From contig NZ_LSKQ01000173.1 of the NCBI RefSeq assembly GCF_001557115.1, forward strand, positions 1 through 32,839: a stretch of 32,839 bases of DNA. The letters run 5' to 3'. The stretch is from Erythrobacter sp. CCH5-A1. GTDB lineage: Bacteria > Pseudomonadota > Alphaproteobacteria > Sphingomonadales > Sphingomonadaceae. The notes below the pieces were generated by a model. The model saw only the letters and a program-made list of their open reading frames with translations, had not been told where the DNA came from and did no database searches. Made by a program: the position numbers and the translations under genes. This document shows, one piece after another, positions 1-6,593 of the stretch; position 1 is the stretch's first letter, and every line of letters begins with the position of its first letter.

Positions 1-4
1 TCGC

Positions 5-37
5 TCGTCGGCAGCGTCAGATGTGTATAAGAGACAG
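5..37 (+). other. Nextera transposase adapter (sequencing artefact)
   Basis: These 33 bases match the Illumina Nextera Read 1 adapter. Its 19-base Tn5 mosaic end, AGATGTGTATAAGAGACAG, occupies 19-37 and the TCGTCGGCAGCGTC primer part occupies 5-18. Positions 1-4 (TCGC) are consistent with the last bases of an i5 index such as the one I recall as N501. This is library-construction sequence left at a contig end, not part of the genome, and it is not a transposon insertion. Any open reading frame starting inside it, such as one from position 21, is spurious. Confidence 0.97.
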
Positions 38-120
38 CCAGCCTAGGGCCTGCGGCCCGGTTTGCAATCGACTCCCGCCGCCTTATGGTAGCGCAAACAT
101 TGCGCGGGAGGGACGCGGGG

Positions 121-1743
121 ATGATGCGGTTCTGGGCGGCTTTGCTGGGGGTGCTGCTGATACTGGCAGGCCCGGTGCGTGCCGAGGCTCCGCTCCCGCG
201 TATCACTCCCGGCCCGGCGCGGCCGATGCTGCTGATCGATGGCAAGCCCTTCGTGGCGCTGGCGGTGCAGGCCAACAACTCCTCGGGCTATCCCGCTGTG
301 CTGCCGCAGGTCTGGCCGGCAGCCAAGGCGGTCCACGCCAACACGGTGATGCTCCCGGTCGGCTGGGAGCAGGTCGAGCCCGTGGAAGGCCGGTTCGACT
401 TCGGCGATGTCGATGCGATGCTCAAGGGCGCGCGGGCCGAGGGCCTGCGGCTGGTGCTGCTGTGGTACGGCACCTGGAAGAACACCGGCGCGAGCTACAC
501 CCCCCGCTGGGTCAAGCAGGACGGCAAGCGCTTCCCCCGCATGCGTGCGCCCGATGGCCGCGCGCATGGCTCGTTGAGCCCCCACGCGGCCGCGACATTG
601 CAGGCCGATGCGCGCGCCTTTGCCGCGCTGATGCGGCACCTCAAGGCGGCCGACCCGCAGCACACCGTCATCATGGTGCAGGTCGAGAACGAGGCGGGGA
701 GCTGGGGCCTCGCGCGCGACCATGCCCCGGCGGCCGACGCGCTGTTCAAGGGGCTGGTGCCCGAGGAGCTTGCCCGCGCGCTCGGCATCCGGCGGGCGAG
801 CTGGCAGGCCAGCTTCGGCCCGCGCGCCGAGCAGTTCTTCATGGCGTGGCACGTCGCGCGCTATATCGACACCGTAGCGCGCGCCGGGCAGGCGGAGCTC
901 GCGCTGCCGATGATTGCCAATGCGGCGCTCGGCAATGCGTTCACCGACGAGGGGGGCGACATCGGCCCATCGGGCGGGCCGAACTGGAACGTGCTGCCGA
1001 TCTGGCGGGCGGCCGCTCCCTCGCTCGCGGCCATCGGCCCGGATATCTACACGCGGAACGCTGCCGCGGTGGAGCGCTATCTTGAGCGCTACAGCACGGG
1101 CGGGGCGCCGCTGATCGTGCCCGAAATCGGCAATGCCGCGGAATATGCGCGCTTTGCCTTTCCCGCGTTCGGGCGCGGGGCGCTGCTCTACGCGCCCTTC
1201 GGGCTCGATGGCACGGGCTATGTGAACTACCCGCTGGGGGCCAAGGCGCTCGATGCAGCGACGCTGGAGGCCTTCGCCGCGCCCTACCGGCTGATGGGGA
1301 GCGCGATGACGGCCTGGCCGCGGATCGCCGCCGAAAGGCCGCTGTGGGGCACAGCGCGCGGCAATGACGGGGCGGACCAGAGCACGGTCATGGGCCGCTG
1401 GCGGCTCACCGCCGCCTATGGCCGCTGGGCCTTCGGCGAGGATGACTGGACATGGATCGCACGCGACCCGCATCCGCTCGCCGACGTGCCGACCGGCGGG
1501 CTGGTGGCAGCCCAGCTCGATGCCGATACGTTTCTGGTGGGTGGGCAGAACGTGCGCCTGCGCCTCGCACTGGCCGCCCCCGCGAAGGGCGAGAACGCAC
1601 AGGTGATCGCGGCCGAGGAAGGCACCTTCGAGAATGGCCAATGGGTGATGCGCCGCCGCTGGAACGGCGACCAGATCGACTACGGCTTCAGCTTCGGCGC
1701 GGAGCCGGTGTGGCTCAGGATCGAGATGGGCAGCTACCGCTAG
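121..1743 (+). CDS. Secreted beta-galactosidase-like glycoside hydrolase (GH35/GH42 fold, DUF5597 C-terminus)
   Basis: This 540-aa protein is probably an exported retaining beta-galactosidase-type enzyme acting on plant or algal galactosides. It starts with a Sec signal peptide ([10 protein letters not shown]... up to about residue 22, ending VRA-EA). A TIM-barrel glycosidase domain follows at about residues 35-370. The QVENEAG motif gives the likely acid/base Glu191, and LIVPEIGN gives the likely nucleophile Glu335. The last 150 residues ([17 protein letters not shown], then the FENGQW region) resemble the DUF5597 beta-sandwich found behind such barrels. An ATG at 85 is in frame, but 121 directly follows a purine-rich GGGAGGGAC stretch and gives a clean signal peptide, so 121 was chosen. 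It converges on nusG with an 18-bp gap. Substrate specificity is inferred only from family. Confidence 0.85.
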   Translation: MMRFWAALLGVLLILAGPVRAEAPLPRITPGPARPMLLIDGKPFVALAVQANNSSGYPAVLPQVWPAAKAVHANTVMLPVGWEQVEPVEGRFDFGDVDAMLKGARAEGLRLVLLWYGTWKNTGASYTPRWVKQDGKRFPRMRAPDGRAHGSLSPHAAATLQADARAFAALMRHLKAADPQHTVIMVQVENEAGSWGLARDHAPAADALFKGLVPEELARALGIRRASWQASFGPRAEQFFMAWHVARYIDTVARAGQAELALPMIANAALGNAFTDEGGDIGPSGGPNWNVLPIWRAAAPSLAAIGPDIYTRNAAAVERYLERYSTGGAPLIVPEIGNAAEYARFAFPAFGRGALLYAPFGLDGTGYVNYPLGAKALDAATLEAFAAPYRLMGSAMTAWPRIAAERPLWGTARGNDGADQSTVMGRWRLTAAYGRWAFGEDDWTWIARDPHPLADVPTGGLVAAQLDADTFLVGGQNVRLRLALAAPAKGENAQVIAAEEGTFENGQWVMRRRWNGDQIDYGFSFGAEPVWLRIEMGSYR

Positions 1744-1761
1744 GCAACAACCCCACCTCCA

Positions 1762-2298
1762 TCACTTCACCAGTTCGACTTCCTCGAAGCCCAGCTCCAC
1801 CGGCGTGGCGCGGCCGAAGATCGAGACCGAGACCTTGACCTTCTGCTTGTCGAAATCGAGCTCTTCCACGATCCCGTTGAAGCTCGCGAAGGGTCCGGCG
1901 TTGACCTTGACCGAATCGCCGATCTCGTAATCGACGCTGATGTCGCGCTTGGGCGCGGCCTGGGCTTCGGCGACGCCGCCGAAATAGCGCGAGGCTTCCT
2001 TCTCGGAGATCGGCTGCGGCTTGTTGCCCGAGCCGAGGAAGCCGGTCACCTTGGGGGTGTTCTTGACGAGGTGGTAGATATCGTCGGTCATGTTCAGCTT
2101 GGCGAGCACGTAGCCGGGCATGAACTTGCGTTCGACCTGCACCTTCTTGCCGCGCTTCACTTCGGTCACGGTCTCGGTGGGAACCTGCACCTCCTCGACG
2201 CCTTCCGACAGGCCGAGGCGTTCGGCTTCGGCGATGATCGCGTCGCGCACCTTGTTCTCGAAACCGGAATAGGCGTGAATGATGTACCAGCGGGCCAT
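1762..2298 (-). CDS. nusG: Transcription termination/antitermination protein NusG
   Basis: NusG binds RNA polymerase, suppresses pausing, and links polymerase to Rho or to ribosomal protein S10. The 178-aa length is normal. The N-terminal NGN domain starts with [13 protein letters not shown] and includes the RKFMPGYVL segment; the KOW domain is at about residues 125-178 ([21 protein letters not shown]). It lies 44 bp downstream of secE on the same strand, the usual secE-nusG pair. Unusually, the next gene downstream is a convergent glycosidase rather than rplK-rplA, the common bacterial order. No hairpin terminator is visible in the 18-bp gap after the stop codon. Confidence 0.98.
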   Translation of the reverse strand: MARWYIIHAYSGFENKVRDAIIAEAERLGLSEGVEEVQVPTETVTEVKRGKKVQVERKFMPGYVLAKLNMTDDIYHLVKNTPKVTGFLGSGNKPQPISEKEASRYFGGVAEAQAAPKRDISVDYEIGDSVKVNAGPFASFNGIVEELDFDKQKVKVSVSIFGRATPVELGFEEVELVK

Positions 2299-2342
2299 GG
2301 AACGTCCTTGGGAAATGGGATCTAGCGAAAGAGTGCGGGCGC

Positions 2343-2585
2343 TTACTTCAGGAGGCCGATCAGCGCGTTGACGATCAGGCCGAACACGGTGTCGATGCCG
2401 AGGAAGAAGACCGAGAGCAGAGCCATGAAGATAAACACGAAGATCGCCGTGCGCACGGTCTCCTCGCGGCTCGGCCAGACGATCTTGTTCGTCTCGGCGC
2501 GCACCTGGTTAAAGAACTTGCCCGGCGAGGTCTTGGGCTTCTTGGGTTCTGCCCCGTTCTTGGGAGCGGTCATCTTGTCGGCCAT
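2343..2585 (-). CDS. secE: Preprotein translocase subunit SecE
   Basis: SecE is the essential small membrane subunit that clamps the SecY channel. The 80-aa protein has a charged, Lys/Pro-rich cytoplasmic N-terminus (residues 1-25), then the conserved amphipathic region FFNQVRAETNKIVWPSREET, and one transmembrane helix at about residues 48-75 (TAIFVFIFMALLSVFFLGID). This is the short single-helix form typical of most bacteria. The start MADKMTA at 2585 was chosen because an AAGGA ribosome site lies about 10 bases upstream; an in-frame ATG at 2618 would add 11 residues without a good site. It is followed by nusG and preceded by tRNA-Trp on the same strand. Confidence 0.96.
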   Translation of the reverse strand: MADKMTAPKNGAEPKKPKTSPGKFFNQVRAETNKIVWPSREETVRTAIFVFIFMALLSVFFLGIDTVFGLIVNALIGLLK

Positions 2586-2714
2586 GCCAGCCAGTTCCTT
2601 CGCGTAATGCCGTCGCATCTCGACCGGCCGGCTTTCAGGTAGGGCTCCGCGCCGTCCGGGACAAGGTCGCCGGAGGGGCAGGAGATTTTCGCCGATGTCG
2701 GTGAGACGATGCGG

Positions 2715-2743
2715 GCCTTACGCGGAGCGCCGCGCAAATGCAA
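2715..2743 (-). promoter_or_regulatory. Putative sigma-70-type promoter for secE-nusG
   Basis: On the minus strand TTGCAT (2738-2743) is separated by 17 bases from TAAGGC (2715-2720). The -35 match is fair and the -10 match is weak, as is common in GC-rich alphaproteobacteria. Transcription would start near 2708 and leave a leader of about 120 bases before secE. The assignment rests on spacing and position alone. Confidence 0.3.
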
Positions 2744-2788
2744 GATCGCTTGAGGGCTGGCCGGCAGGCGGAAGCAGCAGCGGTTCCC

Positions 2789-2947
2789 TCAACCGAGGCC
2801 GAAGGTCAGCAACCGCACCAACCCGCGCGGCTCGGCCTGCATCGGCTGCAGCGGCCCGTGGATGGCCCGGCTGCGCGCGGGATCGCGGGTCGGGCGCGGG
2901 CTGACCCAATGGTCGGGACGCGAGGAACGGAAGGTGTAGGCGCTCAT
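2789..2947 (-). CDS. Small basic conserved-type hypothetical protein (52 aa)
   Basis: This short gene begins MSAYTFRSSRPDHW and ends LLTFGLG. A strong ribosome site, AGGAG, lies 7 bases before the ATG. The protein is rich in Arg and Pro, has one Trp, and carries a GPLQPMQAEP segment at about residues 31-40. From memory, this style (a YTFRS-like start and a GP-[IL]-x-PM motif) recurs in short hypothetical proteins of sphingomonads, but that was not checked. It has no signal peptide or membrane segment, and its function is unknown. It lies between tRNA-Trp and secE on the same strand and could be read from the same transcript. Codon use looks coding: third positions are mostly G or C. No other gene is visible in the 2586-3071 stretch around it. 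Confidence 0.6.
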   Translation of the reverse strand: MSAYTFRSSRPDHWVSPRPTRDPARSRAIHGPLQPMQAEPRGLVRLLTFGLG

Positions 2948-3071
2948 CCTGGGTCTCCTGTCGCGGGTTGCACTTCAATTCGTCGACAGGAATACACGCT
3001 TCGCCTTGCGAGAGGATGAACGGGGCGATGTGAGGAAGGCCCCATCCTCCCCGCAAAAAGGGAAGCGCGGG

Positions 3072-3191
3072 AATCGGTGCCGAAGGCACCGCAAGCGCGA
3101 CCGCGCGCCCGCAGCGGCCCGAACGGAGCAAAGCGAAGTGAGGATCAGCCGCGAGGACGAACCCGCGGAGGCGGGTTCGAAACACAAAGAA
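3072..3191 (-). repeat. tRNA-linked structured repeat, copy A (behind tRNA-Trp)
   Basis: This stretch begins directly after the CCA end of tRNA-Trp in the direction of transcription and is homologous to 29620-29731, which follows tRNA-Lys. The 44 bases nearest the tRNA (3151-3194, including the encoded CCA) align without gaps to copy B at 37 of 44 positions, and 3091-3117 matches at 25 of 27. A perfect 9-bp hairpin with a GGAG loop occupies 3158-3179; a second, 7-bp hairpin with a 3-base loop occupies 3075-3091. Differences between the copies include paired, compensatory changes. Length differences in the middle break any shared reading frame, so it is not protein coding. Confidence 0.8.
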
Positions 3192-3267
3192 TGGCAGGGG
3201 TGACAGGATTCGAACCCGTGGCCCTCGGTTTTGGAGACCGATGCTCTACCAGCTGAGCTACACCCCT
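3192..3267 (-). tRNA. tRNA-Trp (anticodon CCA)
   Basis: The minus strand folds into a full 76-nt cloverleaf with the 3' CCA encoded (3192-3194). The acceptor stem AGGGGTG pairs perfectly with CACCCCT, and the discriminator base is G. The anticodon loop is CTCCAAA inside a TCGGT/ACCGA stem, giving anticodon CCA. The T arm contains GGTTCGAATCC. tRNA-Trp upstream of secE-nusG is a common bacterial arrangement, which supports both calls. Confidence 0.98.
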
Positions 3268-3285
3268 GCACTCGCTGAGGCGCGG

Positions 3286-3314
3286 CCATTAGCGCCGCAT
3301 CCGACGTTAGGCAA
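3286..3314 (-). promoter_or_regulatory. Putative promoter of tRNA-Trp
   Basis: On the minus strand TTGCCT (3309-3314) is followed after 17 bases by TAATGG (3286-3291); a GCTAAT shifted by two bases is an alternative -10. The start site would lie about 12 bases before the mature tRNA. The region also separates tRNA-Trp from the divergent aat gene. This is a position-and-spacing call only. Confidence 0.35.
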
Positions 3315-3358
3315 TCCTCTTTGCCACAGCACCCGCAGGCCTGTATGCTGGATTGCAC

Positions 3359-4177
3359 ATGCACGCGCCTACCCGCCCTCCGATCCCGGTCGAGACCCTG
3401 CTGCTCGCCTATCGCAGCGGGATTTTCCCGATGGCGGACCGGCGCGACGATCCCGAGGTGTTCTGGGTCGAGCCGCGCGAGCGGGCGATCATTCCGCTCG
3501 AAGGCCTGCATCTCAGCAAATCGCTACGCAAGGTGATCCGGGCCGATCGGTTCGCGGTGACCATCGATCGCGGGTTCGAACAGGTGATCCGCGCCTGCGC
3601 CGAGCCGCGTCCCGATCATCCCGAGACATGGATTTCGGAACGCATCATCCAGTCCTATCTCGGCCTCCACCGCGCGGGGCACGCGCATTCGATCGAATGC
3701 TGGCAGGTCGGACGCGAGGGCTGGCCCGAGCTCGTGGGCGGGCTTTACGGGGTGAGCTTCGACCGCGTGTTCTGCGGCGAATCGATGTTCAGCCGGGTGC
3801 CCGATGCGAGCAAGGTCGCGCTTGTCTGGCTGGTGGCGCTGATGCGGCGCGCCGGGATGGCGCTGCTCGACTGCCAGTTCATGACCGAGCACCTGCGCTC
3901 GATGGGTGCCGCCGAGCTGGCGCAGGCCGATTATCGCCGGCTAGTCGATCGCGCGCTGGGCGAGCCGCGGATGGACCTCATCGAGGCCTGGCGGCAATTC
4001 GTCTCGGGCGCGCCCTATGTCGCGGGCGCGGGCGAAGCCGAAGCGGCGGGCGACGGCGCTGCCGAGGGGGCGGCAGAAGGCTTGGCCGCGGGCGCATCCT
4101 TGGCACCTTCCTTGGGCGATGCCGGCCCTTCCTCGCCCGGGAAGCGCATCGTGCAGTCCTTGACCCAGACATCGTAG
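3359..4177 (+). CDS. aat: Leucyl/phenylalanyl-tRNA--protein transferase
   Basis: Aat transfers Leu or Phe from tRNA to N-terminal Arg or Lys of proteins, marking them for ClpS/ClpAP degradation (N-degron pathway). Family signatures are LLLAYRSGIFPM near the N-terminus, FWVEPRERAIIPLEG, SYLGLHRAGHAHSIECW, GGLYGVSFDRVFCGESMFSR, and the DCQFMTEHLRSMGA segment. The core ends near residue 215 (EAWRQFV), matching the usual length. About 57 further residues are low-complexity Ala/Gly/Glu and then unrelated sequence, because the frame runs on opposite the 3' end of the DUF2155 gene. The ATG at 3359 was chosen; a TTG two codons upstream is the alternative. Confidence 0.95.
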   Translation: MHAPTRPPIPVETLLLAYRSGIFPMADRRDDPEVFWVEPRERAIIPLEGLHLSKSLRKVIRADRFAVTIDRGFEQVIRACAEPRPDHPETWISERIIQSYLGLHRAGHAHSIECWQVGREGWPELVGGLYGVSFDRVFCGESMFSRVPDASKVALVWLVALMRRAGMALLDCQFMTEHLRSMGAAELAQADYRRLVDRALGEPRMDLIEAWRQFVSGAPYVAGAGEAEAAGDGAAEGAAEGLAAGASLAPSLGDAGPSSPGKRIVQSLTQTS

Positions 4178-4626
4178 ATCGGGTGCTCGACCACGTTGAG
4201 GCTCGGGCTTTCGAGGAACATCCAGCCCGAGAAGACGCGGGTGTGCTGCGCGGCCCCGCGCTCGCGGATGTCGACCTGCACGAAGGCGCCGGTCTGCTGC
4301 GGCATTTCCCAGGGCGCGGTGCGCTCGCAGGCGGAGACGCGGATGATCACCGGTCCGATCTCGCGCGATTCGCCGGGCTTGAGCTTGATCTCTTCGGAGA
4401 CGTTGTTGCGCTTGTTGAGCAGGCCGAGCACCGCGATGCGCTCGTTCATCGGGGTGGCGCCGCTGGCATTGGCGGGCGCGGCCGGGCTCGCGGAGGGGGC
4501 GGGGGCGGGCGTCGCCGGATCCTCGAGCGAGACCTTCACCGCCTCGCCCGAGGGCGCCGCGAAGTAATCGCAAGCCCCAAGGCCGAGCGGCAGCGCCAGA
4601 ACTGTAAGAAGGCGGAAGTGCCGCAC
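4015..4626 (-). CDS. DUF2155 domain lipoprotein
   Basis: This alphaproteobacterial envelope protein of unknown function has 203 aa from a GTG start. The N-terminus VRHFRLLTVLALPLGLGAC is a lipoprotein signal with lipobox LGAC and lipidated Cys19. The DUF2155 domain lies at about residues 60-160: LGLLNKRNN, GPVIIRVSACERT, then FVQVDIRERG, then FSGWMFLESPSLN and VEHPIYDVWVKDC. The last 45 residues are an Ala/Pro/Ser/Lys low-complexity tail. The GTG at 4626 lies 11 bases after the NDUFA12 stop and gives a proper lipoprotein signal; an ATG at 4665 would overlap that gene. The gene order NDUFA12 then DUF2155 is familiar in sphingomonads and suggests co-transcription. The 3' end overlaps aat by 163 bp. 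Confidence 0.88.
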   Translation of the reverse strand: MRHFRLLTVLALPLGLGACDYFAAPSGEAVKVSLEDPATPAPAPSASPAAPANASGATPMNERIAVLGLLNKRNNVSEEIKLKPGESREIGPVIIRVSACERTAPWEMPQQTGAFVQVDIRERGAAQHTRVFSGWMFLESPSLNVVEHPIYDVWVKDCTMRFPGEEGPASPKEGAKDAPAAKPSAAPSAAPSPAASASPAPAT

Positions 4627-4637
4627 GCGCGTGCGCC

Positions 4638-5069
4638 TCAGCTGTCCGCGGCGCCGGGGGTCCACGCCTCGTAATCGCCGACCGCACGGGCGCGCACGCC
4701 GCCGCGCTCGAGCGCGCCTTGCGGGCGATAGGCGGCCGCCGTGCCGGTGGCGTTAGGGGTGTAGTCGGCCTCCCACACGCGCGGCGGGGGGAGGTGGCTT
4801 TCGGGCACTTCGTCATAGGTGCCGTGGAGCCAGCCGTGCCATTCGGAGGGCACGCGGCTCGCATCATTGGCGCCGTTGTAGATCACCCAGCGCTTTTCGC
4901 GGCTGGTGTAGGAACCGTCATTGGCGGCGGCGGCCTTGGGGCGGGCGCGGTAATACTTGTTGCCTGCCGCATCGGTGCCGACATGCTCGCCGCCCGCGCG
5001 GCTCGCCCACAGGTGCGTGCCGATGGTGGCGCCGTCCCACCAGGTGAAGATCTTCATCAGGATTCCCAT
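4638..5069 (-). CDS. NADH:ubiquinone oxidoreductase subunit NDUFA12-like
   Basis: This 143-aa accessory subunit of respiratory complex I is shared by alphaproteobacteria and mitochondria. Recognisable elements are the start MGILMKIFTWWDGATIGT, GNKYYR, the REKRWVIYNGAND segment, then VPSEWHGWLHGTYDEVPE and the Pro-rich C-terminal part with YRPQGALERGG. The ATG at 5069 gives the family's usual MGIL start; 5057 (MKIFTWW) is a possible alternative. The protein is soluble and peripheral, with no signal or membrane segment. It sits 11 bp upstream of the DUF2155 gene, so the two are probably one transcript. Confidence 0.93.
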   Translation of the reverse strand: MGILMKIFTWWDGATIGTHLWASRAGGEHVGTDAAGNKYYRARPKAAAANDGSYTSREKRWVIYNGANDASRVPSEWHGWLHGTYDEVPESHLPPPRVWEADYTPNATGTAAAYRPQGALERGGVRARAVGDYEAWTPGAADS

Positions 5070-5146
5070 GGCCGGGGCGATTAGCGGAAGAAGGCCCCGC
5101 AAGGCAAGAACATCGCTCGCAGCGCGGACTGTTCGCGGCGCCTTGC

Positions 5147-5851
5147 CTATCCGCGCAGGGCCCGGATCTCGCCCAGCACCGCCGCAGGGTCCTTCGCCAG
5201 CGAGGCGACAAAACCGTCGAGCGCATCGGTCATCGCCGCCCCGGCAGCAGCTTTGGCGGCAAGATCGAATTCGGGGAAATGGCCGTCCACCCACATCCGC
5301 GCGAGGCCATAGGCCATCGCCCGGGCCTGAAGATTGGCCCGTGCAAGATCGGTGATCGCCAGCATCCCGGCATCGGCGGCCGCGGCGAGAAGGTCCTGCA
5401 TTTTCTGCCTGATCCAGCGATTGTCGCGCAGCAGCGGCTCGGATGCGTAGAAATCGATCAGCAGCCGGTCGCCCAGCACCCGGTAATAGGTCGGGTGCCG
5501 CATCGCCCAATCGACATAGGCATGCGCGAGCACGGCCAACTGCACCAGCGGCCCCTGCGCCGGGCTGCGCGCAAGGCTGTCTTCCATCGTGCTGCGCAGG
5601 ATCGCCATGCCCTGTTCGGCCACCGCCTGCACCAGTTCGCGCTTGTCGGGAAAGTGGCGGAAGGGCGCACCCGATGAGACCCCCGCACGGCGCGCCGCTT
5701 CGCGCAGGGTCATCGCCTCGAGGCCGGATTCGGTCACCAGCGCCACCGCCGCATCGATGATCGCCTGGCGCAGATTGCCGTGATGATAGGCGCCCTTGCG
5801 CTTGCCCGCGGCGGTGCCGGGTGCGCTGGCGGGGCGGGAGGACTGGGTCAT
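5147..5851 (-). CDS. TetR/AcrR family transcriptional regulator
   Basis: This 234-aa ligand-responsive repressor is of the TetR family. The N-terminal helix-turn-helix domain spans about residues 20-75 (HHGNLRQAIIDAAVALV, then MTLREAARRAGVSSGAPFRHF). The C-terminal ligand and dimer domain includes YVDWAMRHPTYYRVLGDR, resembling the WHG/TetR_C_33 type. MTQSS at 5851 was chosen over the ATG at 5878 because the latter would run towards the operator region. It is divergent from the ferric-reductase-like gene, and two copies of one palindrome lie in the 121-bp gap, so autoregulation and control of the neighbour are likely. The inducer is unknown. Confidence 0.92.
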   Translation of the reverse strand: MTQSSRPASAPGTAAGKRKGAYHHGNLRQAIIDAAVALVTESGLEAMTLREAARRAGVSSGAPFRHFPDKRELVQAVAEQGMAILRSTMEDSLARSPAQGPLVQLAVLAHAYVDWAMRHPTYYRVLGDRLLIDFYASEPLLRDNRWIRQKMQDLLAAAADAGMLAITDLARANLQARAMAYGLARMWVDGHFPEFDLAAKAAAGAAMTDALDGFVASLAKDPAAVLGEIRALRG

Positions 5852-5881
5852 GGATCGGTCTCGAAGCTCGCGCGCCACAAA

Positions 5882-5900
5882 ATGTAAGCACCGCTTAGAT
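5882..5900. promoter_or_regulatory. Operator 1 for the TetR regulator
   Basis: ATGTAAGC-ACC-GCTTAGAT is a 19-bp inverted repeat with 7 of 8 arm bases paired. It shares its sequence with the site at 5926-5944; the consensus of the two is ATGTAAGC-N3-GCTTACAT. It lies 30 bp from the TetR start codon, a suitable place for autorepression. The two sites are centred 44 bp apart, about four helical turns. Confidence 0.7.
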
Positions 5901-5925
5901 CGGCGATTGACAGCGGGTCAACTCA

Positions 5926-5944
5926 ATGTAATCACCGCTTACAT
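5926..5944. promoter_or_regulatory. Operator 2 for the TetR regulator
   Basis: ATGTAATC-ACC-GCTTACAT is a second 19-bp copy of the same palindrome, again with one arm mismatch, and lies 28 bp before the start of the ferric-reductase-like gene. The outer arms CAATGTAA / TTACATTG (5924-5931 and 5939-5946) are perfectly paired. Keeping the palindrome and the ACC spacer in both sites argues for binding by one dimeric regulator, most simply the adjacent TetR protein. Confidence 0.7.
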
Positions 5945-5972
5945 TGCAGACAGGCATTCGCGGGAGGCAAAG

Positions 5973-6593
5973 ATGGAGCAATTGACGCAGCAAGGCAGCG
6001 ACAACCGGGCGGCCGTGTTCGCGCTGATCGCCCTTGCTCTGGCAACGATCTGCGGCGCCGTGCTGCTGGCGGTTCCCGACCCGATCGAAGGGGTGCGGCT
6101 GGTCATCCGCCTCACCGCCCGGATTTCGCTGGCGCTGTTTCTGGGTGCCTTTCTGGCCTCGTCGCTGGCGCGGCTGCGGCCGGGCGCGACGAGCCGCTGG
6201 CTGGTCGCCAACCGCCGCGCGCTGGGGCTGGGCTTTGCCCTGTCGCACATGATCCATGCCGGCGCGCTGGCAATCCTCTACAATGCCGACCGCGCGCTGT
6301 TCTGGTCGCTGACCAATCCGGTGACGGTTGCGGGCGGGTCGATCACCTATGGCTTCATCGCCGCGCTTGCCTTCACCTCGTTCGACGGCGCGGTGCGGAT
6401 GCTGGGGGCGCAGCGCTGGCGCCGCCTGCATACGGCCGGGGTATGGGTGATCTGGCTGGTGTTCCTGATATCGAACGCCAAGCGCATTCCCGCGAGCACG
6501 GCCTACACCGTCCCGAGCCTGATCCTGATCGCGGCGCTGGTGCTGCGGGTTTATGCCGCGCGGGGCGCGCGCCGCCTGCCGGCTACCACGTGA
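5973..6593 (+). CDS. Ferric-reductase-like / MsrQ-type haem membrane protein
   Basis: This 206-aa polytopic inner-membrane protein has about six predicted helices (for example VFALIALALATICGAVLLAV, then LFLGAFLASSLARL, and VWVIWLVFLISNAK). Histidines in the membrane (LSHMIHAGAL and RRLHTAGVWV) fit the b-haem ligands of the ferric reductase-like transmembrane domain, which also includes MsrQ/YedZ. There is no NAD(P)H or flavin domain, so electrons must come from a partner. The start at 5973 has a GGGAGG ribosome site 7 bases upstream; longer readings would cross the operators. It is probably repressed by the adjacent TetR protein. Its last 11 bases overlap the convergent DUF192 gene. Confidence 0.75.
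   Translation: MEQLTQQGSDNRAAVFALIALALATICGAVLLAVPDPIEGVRLVIRLTARISLALFLGAFLASSLARLRPGATSRWLVANRRALGLGFALSHMIHAGALAILYNADRALFWSLTNPVTVAGGSITYGFIAALAFTSFDGAVRMLGAQRWRRLHTAGVWVIWLVFLISNAKRIPASTAYTVPSLILIAALVLRVYAARGARRLPATT

Noticed and set aside
5..37. Tn5 transposon end
   Set aside because: The mosaic end is accompanied by the Nextera primer sequence and stands at the contig edge, so it is a library adapter and not a biological transposon.
21..1085. A 354-codon plus-strand frame starting in the first 40 bases, and a 532-codon minus-strand frame over the same region
   Set aside because: The first begins inside the Nextera adapter, and both are Arg/Ala/Gly-rich shadows of the glycosidase in a high-GC sequence.
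2718..3511. Minus-strand frames across tRNA-Trp and copy A of the repeat
   Set aside because: The frames cross the tRNA and the repeat, and the two repeat copies differ by indels that break any common frame, so they are not coding.
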